Positions 35,400 to 43,071 of a DNA stretch of 64,000 bases are shown here, one piece after another. Under the pieces are notes generated by a model. The model worked only from the letters and a program-made list of their open reading frames with translations. It was not told where the DNA came from and made no database searches. A program made the position numbers and the translations under genes. The stretch's first letter is position 1; each line of letters opens with the position of its first letter. Source of the stretch: Streptomyces sp. NRRL F-6131 (lineage in GTDB: Bacteria > Actinomycetota > Actinomycetes > Streptomycetales > Streptomycetaceae); the NCBI GenBank assembly GCA_000719695.1, contig JOHN01000044.1:1-64000 (forward strand), written 5' to 3'.

Positions 35400-35920
35400 G
35401 CGAGCTCCTCGTACAGGCGGGAGGTGTCGATACCGCTGGTCCGGGTGTACTTGCGGCCCATGTTCTGGTAACTGGCGGTCGCGCCGAGGGTCTTGAGGAA
35501 GATGATCTTCCCGAAGGTCATCCCCGGGTAGACCCGCACGGGGCGGACGACGCGGATCTCCAGCGTCCACCGGATGGCGTGGCCGACATGGCCGAGCGGC
35601 GCCGAGACGTGCACCCAGACACCCAGCGCGCCCACGGTCCGGTCGCCGTTGATCATCTGCGCGTAGCAGTCGGAGTGGGTGCGCTCGTGGGTGACGCCGA
35701 GGTAGAGCTTCCCCGGCAGCAGCACCATGCCCTCCGGCGGCACGGTGTGCTCGACGAATTCCGAGGAATGCGCGGCGTCGAGATCGGATTCGCACACCCT
35801 GATGGTGTCGCCGAGCCGCCAGTCGTAGGCGTTCGGTGAAATCCGGCGGGGGTCGTACGGCTCGATGACGATATCGCCGGTCGCAACCGATCTGGCGATT
35901 TCCGCCCGGGTGAGGATCAC
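35396..35920 (-). CDS. dCTP-deaminase-fold protein 2 (Glu kept, SS/R lost)
   Basis: A 174-residue member of the dCTP deaminase/dUTPase family. It keeps the fold signatures ISPNAYDWRLGD (residues 28-38) and VYPGMTFGKIIF (130-141), and the catalytic Glu at Glu121 (WTLEI). The nucleotide-binding GRSSxxR motif has become G92-DRTVGA98, so both serines and the arginine are gone. The C-terminus KYTRTSGIDTSRLYEE is partly conserved. GTG 35920 overlaps the stop of its paralogue (GTGA). On its own it is unlikely to be a normal dCTP deaminase. Confidence 0.8.
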   Translation of the reverse strand: MILTRAEIARSVATGDIVIEPYDPRRISPNAYDWRLGDTIRVCESDLDAAHSSEFVEHTVPPEGMVLLPGKLYLGVTHERTHSDCYAQMINGDRTVGALGVWVHVSAPLGHVGHAIRWTLEIRVVRPVRVYPGMTFGKIIFLKTLGATASYQNMGRKYTRTSGIDTSRLYEELA

Positions 35921-36444
35921 AGCTGTCCCAACTTGTCCCGCCAGTAGCGCGATTCCTGCGGGCCGACCGCGCCCTGGTACTTTCCGGCATAGGGTTCGAT
36001 GTCGCCGAGCGTGTCGAAGAACATGATCTGCCCGATCTTCATCCCCGGATAGACCCGCAGCGGCCGGACCGAGGAGAGCATCAGCGTCCACTGGCCGTGG
36101 AAGCCGATGTCCCCGATCGGGGCGGTGATCTCCACGAAGAGGCCGAGCCGGCCGACCGAGGAACGGCCGAAGAGCAGCGGCACGAAGACGTCGGAGCCGA
36201 CCTCCTCCACGGTGTGCCCCAGGTAGAGCTCGTGCGGCTGCAGCACGAAGCCGTCGGAGTCGATCTTGACGGCGTCCGTCGGGTTGGGCCGGTAGGCGTC
36301 GATGACGCCGCCCGTGTAGGTGATCAGCGTCTCGCCGAGGCAGACGTTGTAACTGTTCGGGTTCACCTGGTCCCGATTGAAAGGGGATATGGCGATCCGG
36401 CCGTCACCGGCGGACTCGATGATTTCTGGTCCCGTCAGGATCAC
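35917..36444 (-). CDS. dCTP-deaminase-fold protein 1 (SS/R kept, Glu lost)
   Basis: A 175-residue paralogue of the next gene. It keeps the nucleotide-binding motif G93-RSSVGR99, the VNPNSYNVCLGE segment (28-38), VYPGMKIGQIMFF (131-143) and a KYQGAVGPQESRY C-terminus close to the family. The catalytic Glu of the V-T-L-E-L strand is replaced by Met122 (WTLML). I chose GTG 36444 because it gives the same MILT start as the paralogue and has GGGAG 6 bases upstream. ATG 36468 is possible. It is the first gene of the five-gene minus-strand run. Confidence 0.8.
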   Translation of the reverse strand: MILTGPEIIESAGDGRIAISPFNRDQVNPNSYNVCLGETLITYTGGVIDAYRPNPTDAVKIDSDGFVLQPHELYLGHTVEEVGSDVFVPLLFGRSSVGRLGLFVEITAPIGDIGFHGQWTLMLSSVRPLRVYPGMKIGQIMFFDTLGDIEPYAGKYQGAVGPQESRYWRDKLGQL

Positions 36445-36525
36445 AGGAGGCTCCCACTCTTCCAACATGTTCGGTGGAACGCCGGACGCATGTCTCGGGA
36501 TTCGTCCGGCCACTTTTCAGGACGT

Positions 36526-36555
36526 TTGCCAGGCCGCTCGTGAATGCTCCATACT
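36526..36555 (+). promoter_or_regulatory. Promoter of the ROK gene
   Basis: TTGCCA (36526-36531) and CATACT (36550-36555) are 18 bp apart, with the ROK start codon at 36564. A very short or absent leader is implied. Confidence 0.55.
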
Positions 36556-36563
36556 CATTTCCC

Positions 36564-37493
36564 ATGAAACACGTCACAGCCCTGGATGTGGGCGGCACCG
36601 GAATCAAGGCCGCACTGGTCGGAATCGACGGCGAGCCATTTCACCGGGTGCACCGGGAGACCCGCCGCGAGCGCGGCCCGGAGGCCGTCCTGGCGACGGT
36701 GCTCGACGTCGCGGCCGAGCTGCGGGCCGAGGGCGAACGCCGCTTCGGCGAGGGCCCGGCCGCCGTCGGCGTCGCGGTGCCCGGCGTCGTCGACACCGCC
36801 ACCGGCACCGTGCGGTACGCGGCCAACCTCGGCTGGCGCGACGTCCCGCTCGGCAAGCTGCTGACCGAGCGGCTGGACGGCGTACCGGTCGCCTTCGGCC
36901 ACGACGTCCGCACCGCGGGGCTCGCCGAGCACCGGCTCGGCGCCGGCCGGGGCGAGGACCGGTTCGTCTTCCTGGCGCTCGGCACCGGCATCGCGGGCGC
37001 GCTCTGCCTCGGCGGGCGCATCGAGGAGGGCGCGCACGGCGCCGCGGGCGAACTCGGCCACGTCGTGGTCCGCCCCGGGGGCCTGGTCTGTGCCTGCGGA
37101 CAGCACGGCTGCCTGGAGCAGTACGCCTCGGCGGCCGCCGTCGGCCGGGCCTGGGCCGCCGCCGCGGGCCGCCCGGACGCCGACGCCGCCGACTGCGTCC
37201 GGGCGGTGGTGGCCGGCCAGCCCCGGGCCCGGGAGGTCTGGGAGACCGCGGTGGCCGCGCTCGCCGACGGCCTGGTGGTGGCCGTCACCCTGCTGGACCC
37301 GGCCACCCTGGTCATCGGCGGCGGGCTGGCCGAGGCCGGCGATGCCCTCTTCGAGCCGCTGCGCGCCGCCGTCGGGAGCCGTCTCACCTTCCAGCGGATG
37401 CCGCGGATCGTGCCGGCCGCGCTCGGCGGGACGGCCGGCTGCCTCGGCGCCGCACTGCTGGCCCGGGACCTCCTCGGCACCCGCGCCGACTGA
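36564..37493 (+). CDS. ROK-family sugar kinase (cluster)
   Basis: A 309-residue ROK kinase. The phosphate site is LDVGGTGIKAALVG (residues 7-20), the catalytic region ELGHVVVRPGGLVCACGQHGC carries the ROK zinc-finger-like Cys/His set (cited here in part, near residues 163-183), and LVIGGGLAEAGD is the adenosine motif. There is no DNA-binding domain, so it is an enzyme, not a repressor. It would phosphorylate a hexose or amino sugar, possibly to feed the glycosyltransferase. It is divergent from the deaminase-fold genes and ends at a strong hairpin. Confidence 0.87.
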   Translation: MKHVTALDVGGTGIKAALVGIDGEPFHRVHRETRRERGPEAVLATVLDVAAELRAEGERRFGEGPAAVGVAVPGVVDTATGTVRYAANLGWRDVPLGKLLTERLDGVPVAFGHDVRTAGLAEHRLGAGRGEDRFVFLALGTGIAGALCLGGRIEEGAHGAAGELGHVVVRPGGLVCACGQHGCLEQYASAAAVGRAWAAAAGRPDADAADCVRAVVAGQPRAREVWETAVAALADGLVVAVTLLDPATLVIGGGLAEAGDALFEPLRAAVGSRLTFQRMPRIVPAALGGTAGCLGAALLARDLLGTRAD

Positions 37494-37508
37494 CGGCCGC
37501 CGCTCCCC

Positions 37509-37546
37509 CGCCGTCGGCCCGCCGTGAGCACGGCGGGCCGACGGCG
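37509..37546. terminator. Terminator between ROK and ArgG-like genes
   Basis: An 18-bp perfect stem (CGCCGTCGGCCCGCCGTG and its complement) with a 2-base spacer lies between the converging stops, so it can serve both strands. Confidence 0.75.
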
Positions 37547-37645
37547 TTCCGGCCGCGCGCCGCCGAGCGGGCGTGGGACGCCCGGCAAGGGGGTGCCGCC
37601 CGGGCGTCGGGCCCCCGTCGGCGCGGGACGCCGGCGCCGTCCCCA

Positions 37646-38839
37646 TCAGGCCCCCGCCAGCGCGGCGAGCTCCGAACGGACGGACTCCTGCTCCCAGGAC
37701 TCCCGGTCCCGGAGGTAGACCGGCCGGTCCGCCTCGATGGACCGGGTCTCGGCGCCCCCCGGGGTGAGCCGCCAGCGCACCGACCCGGTCACCGGGCGGG
37801 CGCAGTGGTCCATGAACGACTGGGTGGCCGCCCGAAGTTCGCCGAACCAGCGGCCCTCCAGCGCCTCCCGCACCCAGAGCTGCTCCAGGTGCATCTTCTC
37901 GCGGACGGTCTCGGCCGACAGCACCGCCGACTCCAGGTGCCGGTAGCTGCGCAGCAGCAGCCACGCGGCCGGCATCTCGCGGATCTCCAGGACCTTCTCC
38001 CCGCCGCCGAGGTGCTCCAGACCGCTGTACCGCCCGAGGCCGAACGCGCCGACCCGCAGGTTCAGTTCGGCGATCAGCCGGACCAGCGGCAGCCGGACGC
38101 CGTCGACCGCCACCGGGGTGCCGCCCTCGAACCGCACCTCGACGCCGTCCTCCACGGCCCCGGGCCGGCGCGCGCTCCAGCGGAACATCTGCTCCGGCAC
38201 GGCGTGCTGCTCGGGGTCGTCGAGGATCCCCGACTCGAACTCGCGGCACCAGAGGTTGGAGTCGCCGCTGACGACGCGCTCGCTCATCTGCGCGAGCCCG
38301 ACCTCCTTCAGGTCCTGGGTCTTGACCTCCCGGCTCACCGGGTCGAGGTCGTACGGGCTGCCGTAGGCGCCGTCGAAGCCCAGCAGCTCCAGGGCCCCGT
38401 TGAGCCGGCGCAGGGTGTTCTGGGAGCGGTTGGCGGTGTGCAGCACGGCCGCCGCGTCCAGCTCCCGGGCCAGCTCGACGGCGACCCGCGCGATCAGCGG
38501 ACGGCTCAGGGTGGAACTCACCGGGTGCGTCCCCAGGTAGACCGCCTGGCTGACGATGGCGTTCCGCACGAACTCCTCGGCGAAGGCCTGCCGGCCGTCC
38601 ACGATGTGCAGCCGGACGCCGAGTTCGTCGGCGATCTGCTGCTTCTGCTCGCTGGTCTCGTCCTCCCCCAGGTCGACGCTCAGGGCGTGGATGTTCCGGA
38701 AGCCGGCGTTCTTCAGGCGGAGCAGCAGGTAGCTGCTGTCGAGCCCGCCGCTGAACAGGGTGACGACGGGGGCCTGCGCGGGCAGCGCGTCGGTCGTGAG
38801 GTGGCGGAAGGAGCGGATCAGGCGGTGACGGCGTTGCAT
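37646..38839 (-). CDS. Argininosuccinate-synthase-like ligase (cluster)
   Basis: A 397-residue ArgG homologue. The pyrophosphatase loop FSGGLDSSYLLLRLK starts near residue 29, and the family order continues with SRPLIARVAVELARE, NLWCREFESGILDDP (ArgG NLWGRSIEGG) and LNLRVGAFGLGRYSGLEH. The length fits the family (about 400). ArgG adenylates the ureido oxygen of citrulline and adds aspartate. No lyase (ArgH-like) or arginine genes are nearby, so the partner substrate is probably different. GAAGGA precedes ATG 38839. Dissimilarity to housekeeping ArgG argues for a specialised role. Confidence 0.82.
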   Translation of the reverse strand: MQRRHRLIRSFRHLTTDALPAQAPVVTLFSGGLDSSYLLLRLKNAGFRNIHALSVDLGEDETSEQKQQIADELGVRLHIVDGRQAFAEEFVRNAIVSQAVYLGTHPVSSTLSRPLIARVAVELARELDAAAVLHTANRSQNTLRRLNGALELLGFDGAYGSPYDLDPVSREVKTQDLKEVGLAQMSERVVSGDSNLWCREFESGILDDPEQHAVPEQMFRWSARRPGAVEDGVEVRFEGGTPVAVDGVRLPLVRLIAELNLRVGAFGLGRYSGLEHLGGGEKVLEIREMPAAWLLLRSYRHLESAVLSAETVREKMHLEQLWVREALEGRWFGELRAATQSFMDHCARPVTGSVRWRLTPGGAETRSIEADRPVYLRDRESWEQESVRSELAALAGA

Positions 38840-38927
38840 GCTGGTCCTTCAAGACGCGGTACGGGGAAGTGGTGCGGAGCGGCGACGGCCGACGCCGGCG
38901 CCCGGGGCGGGCCCGGCTGGGGCGCCC

Positions 38928-40262
38928 TCAGTCGTCCGCGAAGGTGCCGAAGGACGAGACGGACTCCGGCCAGTTCTCCTGCTGCCAGCGGCGCAGGGCG
39001 GGGTAGCCGGCGTGCGCGGGCACGACCCGCAGGCGCTCGTCGAACCAGCGGGTCAGGAAGTCGCGGCGGCTGCGGAACTCCTCGCGGGTGCGGCCGCTCA
39101 GCACGACCTGGCCGACGGCCTCGGTGGTGCTCGCCAGCGCGTCCGCCATGCGGAAGCCGTACGGGAGTTCCAGTCGCAGGTACTCGACCCCGGGCAGGGC
39201 CCGCACCTCGGCCGGGTTCGGGTAGCCGACCAGCACTCCGGGGCGGTTGTTGAGGTAGGTGGAGCCGACGGTGTCGGGGCGCACCACGGGCTCGACCAGC
39301 GGGTCGGTCCCGGCGGCGCAGCGGAGCGCGGCCACCGCGAGGTCGACGCCGAACTTGGCCTCCACCAGCTCGGGTTGGAGCAGTCCGCCGGTGCGGGCCG
39401 CGCACTCGCCGAAGACCAGCCGGCCGGTGTCCGGCTGGTGGAAGAGCTCCATGTGGAAGGTGCCGCGCCGCAGACCGAGCGCCCGCAGGGCCGGCTCCAC
39501 GACGGAGCGGGCGAGCTCGTAGGCGGCGGCGTCGGCGGTCGGGTCGAACACCTCGACCTGGAGCGGCCGGTTGAGGTCCACCGTGCTCAGACAGGGCTCG
39601 CCGTAGGTGCTCACACTGAGGAACCGGAGCTCCCCGTCGAAGACCACACCGTCCGCGATCCATTCGTCGCCGGCGACGAACTCCTCCAGGACGAAGGTGC
39701 GTTGGGGCATGCCGGCGCGCCGGTACTCGGCGCACTTGGCGATCAGTCCGGCCCGCCCCTCGACGACCGAGGTGTTCTTGGTGCCGGCGCCGGCGATCGG
39801 CTTGAGGACGGCCCGGTCGAACTCCTCGACGGTCGCCGGGTCCAGGTGGTGGACGTCCTCGATCAGCCGGGACCGCGCGACCGCGACACCGGCCTCGGCC
39901 AGCACCTTCTTCTGCAGCCACTTGTCCCGGAACCGCACGGCGGTGTCCGGGTCCACGGCGACCGGCGCGCCCAGGACCTTGCCGAGGGCCGCCACGGTGA
40001 CCAGGGCGTACTCGTCCCCGGTGTGGACGCGGTCGAACTCCCGGTCGGCGAGGCCGGCCCGGTGCAGGCCGAGCAGCACGCTCTCCACGCTGGAGGTGTC
40101 CTCGGCGAAGACGGTCTCGACCCCGTCCGGGATCTCGATGAATCCCCAGTCGTGCAGACCGGGACCGTACACCACGACGGGGTCGATCCCGGTCCTGAGA
40201 CAGGCCCGGATCAAATAGGGATCCGCACCGATGATCAGGGCCGAGGGCCGGTTCTCAGGCAT
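38928..40262 (-). CDS. ATP-grasp ligase B (cluster)
   Basis: A 444-residue ATP-grasp ligase closely similar to ligase A over its whole length. It begins SALIIGADPYLIRACLRTG, has the lysine loop AVLKPIAGAGTKNTSVV near residue 154 and the LFGECAARTGGL end motif. Differences are scattered, so the two probably arose by duplication and now handle different substrates. AAAGGA lies 6 bases before ATG 40262. It is the first gene of the minus-strand ligase-ArgG arm and is driven from the palindromic promoter region at 40506-40547, with a leader of about 240 bases. Confidence 0.86.
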   Translation of the reverse strand: MPENRPSALIIGADPYLIRACLRTGIDPVVVYGPGLHDWGFIEIPDGVETVFAEDTSSVESVLLGLHRAGLADREFDRVHTGDEYALVTVAALGKVLGAPVAVDPDTAVRFRDKWLQKKVLAEAGVAVARSRLIEDVHHLDPATVEEFDRAVLKPIAGAGTKNTSVVEGRAGLIAKCAEYRRAGMPQRTFVLEEFVAGDEWIADGVVFDGELRFLSVSTYGEPCLSTVDLNRPLQVEVFDPTADAAAYELARSVVEPALRALGLRRGTFHMELFHQPDTGRLVFGECAARTGGLLQPELVEAKFGVDLAVAALRCAAGTDPLVEPVVRPDTVGSTYLNNRPGVLVGYPNPAEVRALPGVEYLRLELPYGFRMADALASTTEAVGQVVLSGRTREEFRSRRDFLTRWFDERLRVVPAHAGYPALRRWQQENWPESVSSFGTFADD

Positions 40263-41085
40263 GAGGGTTCCTTTGGAATAGGGCTTTTCGGCCCCGGACG
40301 GTCGTCCACCGATTCAGCGGTGACGGTCCACGGATGCCGCCGCGACAAGGAATTCTTCGGGGAGCCGTCGAATCACTCGAGCGTGCTCGGAGGAGTGCTT
40401 TCGAAACGGCGCAGGAGCTGTCCCGCTCTGCGGACCCGGAACGCTGCAGTGGACAAGCGAACCCCCCGGTCGGCTTCGGAACTATGGCGTCGTAGCTCTT
40501 GATCCATAGTCCATGACAAGAAGCTGAAGTGCAATGGCACATTACACATCCGGTCACCGCTGGGGTGGTACGGACAGGTTTTGACCGGTTTGGCGCCCGC
40601 CGTGACGACCCCGGTCGCAGCCCGAACCCGTCGGAGCTGCCGTGCACCGAAGGCCCGCTGACGGACCGTCCGGTCGTCCCGGCGGGGCGGCGCCGAACTC
40701 CGGCGATCGGGCCGATTCCCTCCGGACCGGGCATAGCGCCCGATTGCCGGAATTCCCCGGAGAGGGTGGCGTGACCTCGTTCGACTGCTTAGGATCATGC
40801 AGGTTCCGACATCGGACACCCGGTGCGGCGTCAACGGACGCCAGGAGAATTCCCGGGTGCCCCAGGGTCGATCCGGTGAGTTCCGGATCCCGGTCGGGGA
40901 AGTCGAGTCCGACGATTGCACACGGGGTGGCGCGCGCTGCCCCGGGAACACCGATCCGTTCGCCGGCGGCCGGAACTCCACCCGCCCGCACAGGGCCGGC
41001 GGTACCGGCATCGGACTCACCAGTACGCATGCCGCGGTGCCGTGTCCACCGACCCGGTCATTGCACGAGAGGACGGAGTCAGCCA
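40263..41085. other. 0.8-kb divergent regulatory spacer of the cluster
   Basis: No frame in this spacer has coding-like third positions with a ribosome site. It separates the two divergent arms of the cluster. It contains a minus-strand promoter with an overlapping 19-bp palindrome (40506-40547), a weak -10-like TAGGAT at 40790-40795 facing the NRPS gene, and a somewhat AT-richer stretch at about 40470-40600. The leaders on both sides are long (about 240 and 285 bases), leaving room for attenuation, which is not shown. Confidence 0.65.
40506..40547 (-). promoter_or_regulatory. Promoter with overlapping 19-bp palindrome
   Basis: On the minus strand TTGCAC (40529-40534) and GACTAT (40506-40511) are 17 bp apart and resemble -35/-10 boxes. 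The palindrome GTGCAATG-GCA-CATTACAC (40529-40547; one mismatch between arms) covers the -35 box, so a bound repressor would block the ATP-grasp arm. No regulator gene is present in the cluster. Confidence 0.55.
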
Positions 41086-43071
41086 GTGATCCAGCACAGC
41101 GACGGACCGACCGGCACCGGGCCGGGCACCACCCTGCACGGCCTGTTCGAACGCCACGCGGAGCTCGCCCCCGACCGCACGGCCGTGGTCGCGGACGACG
41201 GGACCCTGAGCTACCGGGAGTTGAACGCCCGGGCGAACCGACTGGCCCGGCGGCTGCGCGCGTTGGGCGTCGGTCCCGACACCCTGGTCGGCATCTGCGT
41301 CGAACGGTCCGCGGCCATGGTCGTCGGACTGCTGGCGATCCTGAAGGCGGGCGGCGCGTACGTCCCGCTCGACCCCGCGCACCCCGCCGAGCGGCTCGAC
41401 TTCCTGCTGCGGGACAGTGCCGTCCCGGTGCTGGTCACCCAACTCCGGCTGACCGACCGGCTCCCCGCGCACGGCGCGGCCGTCGCCCTGCTCGACGAGG
41501 ACCCGGCCGGCCCGTCCGGGAACCCGCCCGTCGTCGGCACGCCCGACCTCGCCAACGTCATCTACACCTCCGGCTCCACCGGCACCCCCAAGGGCGTGCT
41601 GGTCCCGCACCGGAGCGTCGTGCACCTGGTGACCGACCAGAGCTACGCGTCCGTCACGCCCCGGGACCGGGTCGCCGCGCTGGCCACGCTCTCCTTCGAC
41701 GCCTCGACCTTCGAGATCTGGGCGCCGCTGGTCAACGGCGCGACCTGCGTCGTCTACACCTTCGGCGGCACCGACGCCGACCTGTCCGCACTCTGCCGGA
41801 AGGTCCGTCAGGACGAGGTCTCCGTCCTGCATTTGACCAGCCCGGTCTTCCGGCTCCTGGAGCCGGCGCACTTCGCCGACCTCTCCGGCGTGCACACCCT
41901 GCTGTTCGGCGGGGACTCCATCCGCGCGAGCACGGCGGACCTCGCCAAGGAGGCCTTCGCCGGGCGGCTGGTCCACCTGTACGGGCCGACCGAGACCACC
42001 GGGTTCGCCACCTACCAGGACGTGCGGGCGATGGCCCCGGAGCTGACGAACATCCCCATCGGCGGGCCGCTCGACCGCGTCCGCCTCCGGGTGCTCCGGC
42101 CGGACCCGGACGGCCGTGCGGACGGCCGTGCGGACGGCGCTGCGGACGGGGGCAGCACCGCGACCGCGGACGGCGCCACCGAGCGGGCGGAGGTCGCCGA
42201 GGTCGCCGAGGTCGCCGACGGCGAGACCGGCGAGCTGTACATCGGCGGAGCCGGGATGACCCGCGGCTACCTCAACCGCCCCGAACTCACCGCCGAGCGC
42301 TTCGTCCAGGACCCCGAGCACCCCGGCTCGCTGCTCTACCGCACCGGCGACCTCGTCCGGCGCGGTCCGGACGGCGCGCTGCAGTTCCTGGGCCGCGCCG
42401 ACCGGCAGATCAAGGTGCGCGGGTACCGGATCGAGCCGGGCGAGATCGAGGCCGTGCTCGCCGGGCACCCCGGGGTGCACGACGCGGTCGTGGTGGCGCG
42501 CGACGACGGTGCCGGCGACAAGCTCCTGGACGCCTACGTCGTCCCCTCCGCCGCGGCCCCGTCGGACCGCGCGGCGCCCGGGCCCGACGAGGTCCGCCGG
42601 CTGGTCGCCGAACTCCGCCGGCAGGTCGCGACGCTGCTGCCCCGGTACCAGCACCCCGCCTCGATCACCGTGATCCCGGCGATCCCGCTCACCGCCAACC
42701 TCAAGCTGGACCCGGCGAAGCTTCCCGCCCCCGCCGAGGAGCGGGACCTCCCCCGGGACTCCTCGACGGCCCCCCGCGACGCGCTGGAGTCGGCACTGGC
42801 CGAACTGTGGCGCACCATGCTGGGGCTCGCCGAGGTCGGGATCGACGAGGACTTCTTCGCGCTCGGCGGCGACTCCGTCTCGGCCGTGCAGCTGGCCGCG
42901 GCGGCGACCCGGGTCACGGGCACCCGGATCACCGTGCGCGACGTCCTCACCTCGCCGACGATCCGCCGGCTCGCGGCCCTGGCCGACGGTTCGGCACCCG
43001 CGCCGGTGCCGGCACCCGCGCCGACGGGCGCCCCGGCTCCCGCGGCGGCCACCGCCGGGAGCCCGGCATGA
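41086..43071 (+). CDS. NRPS A-PCP didomain, predicted Hpg-activating
   Basis: A 661-residue adenylation plus carrier protein. A3 ([11 protein letters not shown]) starts near residue 160, [12 protein letters not shown] is A4, [10 protein letters not shown] is A5, YRTGDLVR is A7, [20 protein letters not shown] is A8, and NLKLD supplies the A10 lysine. The carrier motif LGGDSVSA has Ser597. By-eye alignment to GrsA gives the code DAFHLGLGFK, close to the Hpg code DIFHLGLLCK. Glycine-rich and Ala/Glu repeats lie between A5 and A7. GGACGGAG precedes GTG 41086. No MbtH gene is in the window. Confidence 0.88.
   Translation: MIQHSDGPTGTGPGTTLHGLFERHAELAPDRTAVVADDGTLSYRELNARANRLARRLRALGVGPDTLVGICVERSAAMVVGLLAILKAGGAYVPLDPAHPAERLDFLLRDSAVPVLVTQLRLTDRLPAHGAAVALLDEDPAGPSGNPPVVGTPDLANVIYTSGSTGTPKGVLVPHRSVVHLVTDQSYASVTPRDRVAALATLSFDASTFEIWAPLVNGATCVVYTFGGTDADLSALCRKVRQDEVSVLHLTSPVFRLLEPAHFADLSGVHTLLFGGDSIRASTADLAKEAFAGRLVHLYGPTETTGFATYQDVRAMAPELTNIPIGGPLDRVRLRVLRPDPDGRADGRADGAADGGSTATADGATERAEVAEVAEVADGETGELYIGGAGMTRGYLNRPELTAERFVQDPEHPGSLLYRTGDLVRRGPDGALQFLGRADRQIKVRGYRIEPGEIEAVLAGHPGVHDAVVVARDDGAGDKLLDAYVVPSAAAPSDRAAPGPDEVRRLVAELRRQVATLLPRYQHPASITVIPAIPLTANLKLDPAKLPAPAEERDLPRDSSTAPRDALESALAELWRTMLGLAEVGIDEDFFALGGDSVSAVQLAAAATRVTGTRITVRDVLTSPTIRRLAALADGSAPAPVPAPAPTGAPAPAAATAGSPA
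42109..42216. repeat. Tandem repeats inside the NRPS gene
   Basis: Three 12-bp units near GACGGCCGTGCG (42109-42144) and three exact 9-bp units GAGGTCGCC (42190-42216) encode Asp-Gly-Arg-Ala and Glu-Val-Ala runs in the A-domain. They keep the frame and lie in a loop region. Confidence 0.85.

Noticed and set aside
37646..38839. First read as an asparagine synthase or beta-lactam synthetase because of the SGGLDSS loop
   Set aside because: The motifs after the loop (NLWCREFESGILDDP and the following order) match argininosuccinate synthase, and there is no glutaminase domain.
40373..40549. 58-residue minus-strand frame just upstream of ATP-grasp ligase B, considered as a ribosomal precursor peptide for the ligase
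   Set aside because: Third codon positions are not G/C-biased, there is no ribosome site, its upstream half overlaps the predicted promoter boxes, and no leader/core pattern is visible.
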